Made by a program: the position numbers and the translations under genes. From Brucellaceae bacterium (GTDB taxonomy: Bacteria; Pseudomonadota; Alphaproteobacteria; Rhizobiales; Rhizobiaceae), in the NCBI GenBank assembly GCA_031253705.1, contig JAIRVW010000099.1, positions 1-9,229 of the forward strand: a DNA stretch of 9,229 nucleotides. Reading direction: 5' to 3'. This document shows positions 5,915-9,229 of the stretch, one piece after another (the stretch's first letter is position 1; every line of letters begins with the position of its first letter). The notes beneath the pieces are model-generated. The model made no database searches. It was not told the origin of the DNA and was given only the letters and a program-made list of their open reading frames with translations.

Positions 5915-6493
5915 ATGTCATCCCAGCAGAAGAAGGCCGCAGTCCGTCAGGGTTTCAAGACGGGTGAGTCTATTGTGTATCCGTCGCATGGCGTGGGGCA
6001 GATCGTTGCAATCGAAGAGCAGGAAGTTGCAGGCATGAAGCTTGAACTTTTTGTCATTGACTTCGATAAAGATAAAATGCGCCTTAAAGTGCCTGTGGCG
6101 AAAGCGGCTACCATTGGTATGCGCAAATTGTCAGAAGGTGATTTTGTAGAACGCGCACTGAAAGTGCTGCAGGGTCGTGCCCGTATCAAGCGCACCATGT
6201 GGTCGCGCCGTGCGCAGGAATATGATGCAAAAATCAATTCCGGTGATCTGATTGCTATTGCTGAAGTTGTACGTGACCTTTTCCGTGCAGAAAACCAGCC
6301 TGAACAGTCCTATTCTGAACGCCAGCTTTATGAAGCAGCACTTGACCGCATGGCGCGTGAAGTTGCAGCCGTTAACAAGCTGTCTGACACAGAATCCGTT
6401 CGTCTGATTGAAGCTAATCTTGCCAAAGGTCCGAAGCGCGGTACCAAGGCTGATGAAGCTGACGCTGAGGATGATGAAGCCGAAGCTGCATAA
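5915..6493 (+). CDS. CarD/CdnL family RNA polymerase-binding regulator
   Basis: This 192-aa CarD/CdnL protein binds the RNA polymerase beta subunit and stabilises open promoter complexes, in other bacteria notably at rRNA promoters. Residues about 14-70 form the Tudor-like RNAP-interaction domain (VYPSHGVGQIVAIEEQEVAGMKL, split here as VYPSHGVGQ 21-29 and AIEEQEVAG 32-40). Residues about 74-165 are the helical DNA-binding domain, with TMWSRRAQEY (94-103). Its Trp96 corresponds to the minor-groove wedge residue of mycobacterial CarD. The C-terminal tail is acidic (EADAEDDEAEAA-like end). The frame is open upstream to 5705, but the ATG at 5915 has AGGGAG at 5898-5903 and gives the usual N-terminus. 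The gene is monocistronic, with a long structured leader before it and a strong terminator after it. Confidence 0.93.
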   Translation: MSSQQKKAAVRQGFKTGESIVYPSHGVGQIVAIEEQEVAGMKLELFVIDFDKDKMRLKVPVAKAATIGMRKLSEGDFVERALKVLQGRARIKRTMWSRRAQEYDAKINSGDLIAIAEVVRDLFRAENQPEQSYSERQLYEAALDRMAREVAAVNKLSDTESVRLIEANLAKGPKRGTKADEADAEDDEAEAA

Positions 6494-6528
6494 TCAGCGC
6501 TTTACCGGCTTTAATATAATACCGTTTT

Positions 6529-6568
6529 ATAACGCCGTTCTGTTGGCTCAGAGCGGCGTTATTCTTTT
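6529..6568 (+). terminator. Rho-independent terminator of carD
   Basis: ATAACGCCGTTCTG (6529-6542) pairs along 14 bp with CAGAGCGGCGTTAT (6549-6562), with one T-G pair, over a 6-nt loop. It is followed by the T-rich TCTTTT (6563-6568). It lies 36 bp after the carD stop and separates carD from rpoH2. Confidence 0.9.
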
Positions 6569-6615
6569 CGGGTACTAAACTGTGCCGGAGCAATGGTAAG
6601 CATTTTCAAGTTCAC

Positions 6616-6635
6616 TTTTAAAGAAAACTTTAAAA
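6616..6635. promoter_or_regulatory. Perfect AT-rich inverted repeat upstream of the rpoH2 promoter
   Basis: TTTTAAAG (6616-6623) and CTTTAAAA (6628-6635) are exact 8-bp complements separated by AAAA. The repeat ends 15 bp before the -35 GGAAC of the stress promoter, where an activator, repressor or UP-like element would sit. It includes TTAA-N8-TTAA, one base off the CtrA spacing. I do not recognise a regulator for it. Confidence 0.4.
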
Positions 6636-6650
6636 TTGTAGAAAGGTAAA

Positions 6651-6675
6651 GGAACCTGCGTTTCTTTCATGCGTT
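6651..6675 (+). promoter_or_regulatory. EcfG (general stress sigma) type promoter of rpoH2
   Basis: GGAAC (6651-6655), 16 bases, then CGTT (6672-6675) is an exact match to the alphaproteobacterial EcfG/RpoE2 promoter pattern. Transcription would start near 6682, leaving a leader of about 60 nt before the rpoH2 ATG at 6741. It lies in the only spacer directly upstream of rpoH2, and rpoH2 is a known RpoE2 target in Sinorhizobium meliloti. Function here is inferred from the match. Confidence 0.8.
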
Positions 6676-6740
6676 TAGTCCGTAACGGAAACGTGATCTC
6701 TATGTACGGATTGCGTTGTATTTGCGTTATGGAGATCGAA

Positions 6741-7649
6741 ATGAAGTCTGCAGAGTCCGCCGCGCTACCCGCTGTTTCACCGTCTTCCGCTGCATTTGTC
6801 GCTTCCCGTAATCTGATCCGTACTGCAATGAATGCGCCTTATCTGGAGCGTGAGCAGGAGCAGGCACTGGTGCTGCGCTGGAAAGAGCAGGGCGATCAGC
6901 TGGCACTGGATGAGATCACCTCTGCACATATGCGACTGGTCATTTCCACGGCTGCACGGTTTCGCAAGTTTGATCTTCCGATGGCTGATCTTATTCAGGA
7001 GGGGACTGTCGGGCTGATGGAAGCGGCTTTCCGCTTCGAGCCGGAACGCGAAGTGCGGTTTTCAACCTATGCGATCTGGTGGATCAGAGCGTCCATTCAG
7101 GACTATATTCTGCGTAACTGGTCGATTGTTCGCGGCGGCACAAGCTCCACACAGAAAGCCTTGTTTTTCAATCTCCGGCGATTGCGTGCCAAACTGGCAC
7201 AAAGCAATGAGACAATCAGCAAGCAGGAATTATACAGCCGCATTTCCGCAGAGCTGGGCGTTTCTGAAAAAGATGTCGAGCTGATGGATTCAAGACTATC
7301 CGGCTCCGACAGTTCGCTGAGCGTGGTTGTCTCACCTGATGATCATAGCGGCACTGAAAAGATTGATCTGCTGATTGATGACCATCCGCTGCAGGATGAG
7401 GTTGTCGCCAATATGATCGATAGTGAAAGACGGGTCAGCTGGCTGAAACAGGCTCTGTCTGTGCTGAATGAGCGCGAGTTACGGATTATCCGTGAGCGCC
7501 GTCTCAAGGATGATGCGGTGACGCTGGAAATGCTTGGTACCAGGCTCGGTATTTCCAAAGAACGGGTGCGCCAGATTGAAAACCGTGCGCTTGAGAAATT
7601 ACGGGCAGCCTTACTTTCGCAAAATGGTGTTGCTGCTTACCACGCCTGA
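6741..7649 (+). CDS. rpoH2: RNA polymerase sigma factor RpoH2 (sigma-32 family)
   Basis: This 302-aa RpoH-type sigma factor directs polymerase to stress promoters. Region 2 includes DLIQEGTVGLMEA (residues 83-95), the core-binding helix, and FSTYAIWWIRASIQDYILRN (107-126) for -10 recognition and melting. The RpoH box QKALFFNLRR (138-147) separates it from housekeeping sigma factors. Region 4.2 has the helix-turn-helix TLEMLGTRLGISKERVRQIENRA (about 261-283, given here as a span with TLEMLG at its start and RVRQIE at its end). The ATG at 6741 has GGAG at 6731-6734. The in-frame ATG at 6669 lies on the -10 element and could not be translated from that transcript. RpoH2 rather than RpoH1 is inferred from the EcfG-type promoter and from the neighbourhood. 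In Brucella and rhizobia a second RpoH serves stress and, in Brucella, virulence and flagellar expression. Confidence 0.88.
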   Translation: MKSAESAALPAVSPSSAAFVASRNLIRTAMNAPYLEREQEQALVLRWKEQGDQLALDEITSAHMRLVISTAARFRKFDLPMADLIQEGTVGLMEAAFRFEPEREVRFSTYAIWWIRASIQDYILRNWSIVRGGTSSTQKALFFNLRRLRAKLAQSNETISKQELYSRISAELGVSEKDVELMDSRLSGSDSSLSVVVSPDDHSGTEKIDLLIDDHPLQDEVVANMIDSERRVSWLKQALSVLNERELRIIRERRLKDDAVTLEMLGTRLGISKERVRQIENRALEKLRAALLSQNGVAAYHA

Positions 7650-7666
7650 ATGATGTATTGACTTCA

Positions 7667-7698
7667 AAAGAAAAGCCCCTCCGGAGGGGCTTTTCTTT
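7667..7698. terminator. Bidirectional terminator between rpoH2 and the M48 gene
   Basis: A perfect 32-bp palindrome, with left arm AAAAGAAAAGCCCCTCC (7667-7682, last base shared in the centre) and its exact complement to 7698. The GC core AGCCCCTCCGGAGGGGCT is flanked by A-runs on one side and T-runs on the other, so it reads as a Rho-independent terminator from both sides. It serves two convergent genes and overlaps two bases of the M48 stop codon (7697-7699). Confidence 0.93.
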
Positions 7699-9202
7699 AT
7701 TCGCTGATGATTTTTACGCGGTCACCGGCAGAGACCGTACCGCCGCTTGGCAGGGCATTCAGCAGGCGGAACAGTTCCAGCTTGCGGTCTGTGCCTTGCA
7801 TCCGGTTGGCCAGCGAGCCAAGCGTATCACCGGCTTTAACCGTAATAACACGGATGCGCAGCGGTTTGGCTGCTGCCTGTTCAGCCGGTGTCAGCACGCG
7901 GAAGCTCTGCGTTGTTGCCTGTGTTGCTGCGCTCAGTGCATTGCTGCCCTTTGGTGCAGCGACGAGGAAGCGATAGACTTTCTGGCCGGAAGCAATGACA
8001 ACAATCTCAAACTGCCATTTATCCGCGCTTGCGCGGGCAGTCGCAGCAGGCAGACCGTTGATTGTGGTTGTCTGAACCGATTGCTCATCCAGCCCTGTTA
8101 CCCAGCCGCTGCGGATATAGGCCGCGAGATCACTGCCCTGCGGCAAAGCTGCGCCGTCAAAGCGGATGGCCAGTTCACCGGGGCCGCTGGCCATAACGGC
8201 ATTGGCGGAATTATCAATCGAGAAGCCCTGCGGTACGCTGAAAGTCACACCGAGTTTCGGGTGAATGAAGGTACGTTCGCGGACAAAACCTTCCTGAGGT
8301 GTATCGCCGTAGAGCAGGCCGTCAATACCGTCGAGGAAAGACGGACGATCCGTGGTGCCGACACCCGGTGCGCCGATACGGCGGGCATGACCGATTGCCA
8401 GATCCACACGCTGCGGCGTGGCCGGATGCGAGGCCAGAAAGTCGAGACTGGCATCGGTTGCACCCGAGACGGAGCGGAAGCCGGTATAGGCCTCCATCGA
8501 CTGCAGGAAGCGCGCCGAGGCAAAAGGATCATAGCCTGCAGCGCCGATCATCTTGATGCCGATGGCATCGGCCTGCAATTCCTGATTACGCGAGAACTGA
8601 GCAAGGCGCAGCTTGCTGCGGATTGCAGCTTCACGACCGGCAGCCTCGTCATGCAGCACTTCTGATGCAACGCGCTTGGCAATAATAGATTCAGCTTCTT
8701 TAGCCTGACGCAGAATGCCGTGATTGGCAGTGACGTGACCCATTTCATGGGCGATTACGGCAGCTACTTCCGAGGAATCATTGGCCAGCGCCAGAAGACC
8801 GCGGGTGACATAGAGATAGCCGCCCGGCAATGCGAAAGCATTGATGTTCGGGCTGTTGAGAATCGTAATACGGTATGTCTGATCCGGATTGTCGGAAACG
8901 GTTGTCAGGTTGCCGACGATCTTGGCCACCATGCGCTCCAGCTTGGCATCTTTATACTCACCGCCATAGGTGGCGAGAATGCGCGGATGCTGCTGGGCGC
9001 CGAGCTGTGCCAGCTTGTCATTTTTGCTGACATTGGCAACGGTGACCGGATTGGACGAAGGGCCGATGACGTCCGGATCGCTGAAATCCACAGACTTACA
9101 GGCAGACAGAAGCGCGACCAGACCAATAGCGGCTGTTCGTTTGAGTACTGGAGAAAAGGAGGGCTTTTCCGTCGCGGAAAACCGTGCTGCCCTTAAAAAC
9201 AT
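7697..9202 (-). CDS. M48-family zinc metalloprotease lipoprotein with C-terminal LysM domain
   Basis: This 501-aa protein is a BepA/YfgC-like protease, inferred to degrade or help assemble envelope proteins in the periplasm. The N-terminus has a positively charged stretch, a hydrophobic segment (TAAIGLVALL) and the lipobox LSAC with Cys35, so it is probably a membrane-anchored lipoprotein. The zinc site is HEMGH (152-156) with the third ligand in ELQAD (208-212). NAFALPGGYLYVTRGLL (121-137) is the family's typical strand before the active-site helix. Residues about 452-499 form a LysM domain (VKAGDTLGSLANRM start), which suggests peptidoglycan contact. The middle part (about 280-440) is unassigned. 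The ATG at 9202 is the only in-frame start before the signal sequence. GAGGA lies 13 bases upstream, which is rather far. The gene converges on rpoH2, and its promoter lies beyond the window. Confidence 0.9.
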   Translation of the reverse strand: MFLRAARFSATEKPSFSPVLKRTAAIGLVALLSACKSVDFSDPDVIGPSSNPVTVANVSKNDKLAQLGAQQHPRILATYGGEYKDAKLERMVAKIVGNLTTVSDNPDQTYRITILNSPNINAFALPGGYLYVTRGLLALANDSSEVAAVIAHEMGHVTANHGILRQAKEAESIIAKRVASEVLHDEAAGREAAIRSKLRLAQFSRNQELQADAIGIKMIGAAGYDPFASARFLQSMEAYTGFRSVSGATDASLDFLASHPATPQRVDLAIGHARRIGAPGVGTTDRPSFLDGIDGLLYGDTPQEGFVRERTFIHPKLGVTFSVPQGFSIDNSANAVMASGPGELAIRFDGAALPQGSDLAAYIRSGWVTGLDEQSVQTTTINGLPAATARASADKWQFEIVVIASGQKVYRFLVAAPKGSNALSAATQATTQSFRVLTPAEQAAAKPLRIRVITVKAGDTLGSLANRMQGTDRKLELFRLLNALPSGGTVSAGDRVKIISE

Positions 9203-9229
9203 ATCCAGTGTCGTATCCTCAGTTCCGTC

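Noticed and set aside
6669..6740. RpoH2 start at the upstream ATG (24 extra residues)
   Set aside because: That ATG overlaps the EcfG -10 region and has no ribosome binding site. The ATG at 6741 has GGAG at a good spacing.
7658..8665. 335-codon plus-strand ORF opposite the M48 gene
   Set aside because: It is an antisense shadow. The minus strand encodes a complete M48-LysM protein with an intact zinc site.

Overview
The window is ordinary chromosomal DNA of an alphaproteobacterium. It is most likely from the Hyphomicrobiales and resembles the Brucella/Ochrobactrum group. The assignment rests on the gene set: a large SUV3-type RNA helicase with an acidic-then-basic tail, followed by an S4 RNA-binding protein, a seven-iron ferredoxin, CarD/CdnL, a second RpoH-type sigma factor and an M48-LysM lipoprotein protease. 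An EcfG-type promoter (GGAAC-N16-CGTT) and TTAA-N7-TTAA boxes, both typical of this class, point the same way. I see no mobile element, CRISPR array, tRNA, rRNA or clear foreign island.

Layout. Bases 2-310 are the 3' end of a thiolase gene, closed by a good terminator at 363-396. Bases 311-1165 are an unusually long AT-rich spacer. It holds short doubtful ORFs, clustered GATTC sites, a possible CtrA box, a 45-nt hairpin and a possible structured leader just before the next gene. Bases 1166-4666 are a two-gene unit, helicase then S4 protein, only 3 bp apart. Bases 4667-5137 are a second gene-poor stretch. fdxA follows at 5138-5476. Bases 5477-5914 contain a palindrome overlapping an exact TTAA-N7-TTAAC motif and then several hairpins ahead of carD (5915-6493). 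carD ends in a strong terminator at 6529-6568. rpoH2 (6741-7649) has its own stress-type promoter. It converges on the M48 protease gene (complement 7697-9202), and the two share a 32-bp palindromic bidirectional terminator.

How the genes fit together. The helicase and S4 protein are both RNA-directed and probably cotranscribed, which suggests RNA or ribosome quality control. CarD acts on RNA polymerase at promoters and RpoH2 redirects polymerase to stress promoters. The EcfG-like site places RpoH2 below the general stress response, as known for rpoH2 in Sinorhizobium meliloti. The M48 lipoprotein probably serves envelope protein quality control. FdxA is a low-potential electron carrier.

I found no convincing undescribed multi-gene system. 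The observations worth checking are regulatory: the EcfG promoter with an adjacent inverted repeat, the possible CtrA/CcrM sites, the structured carD leader and the possible translated leader before the helicase.
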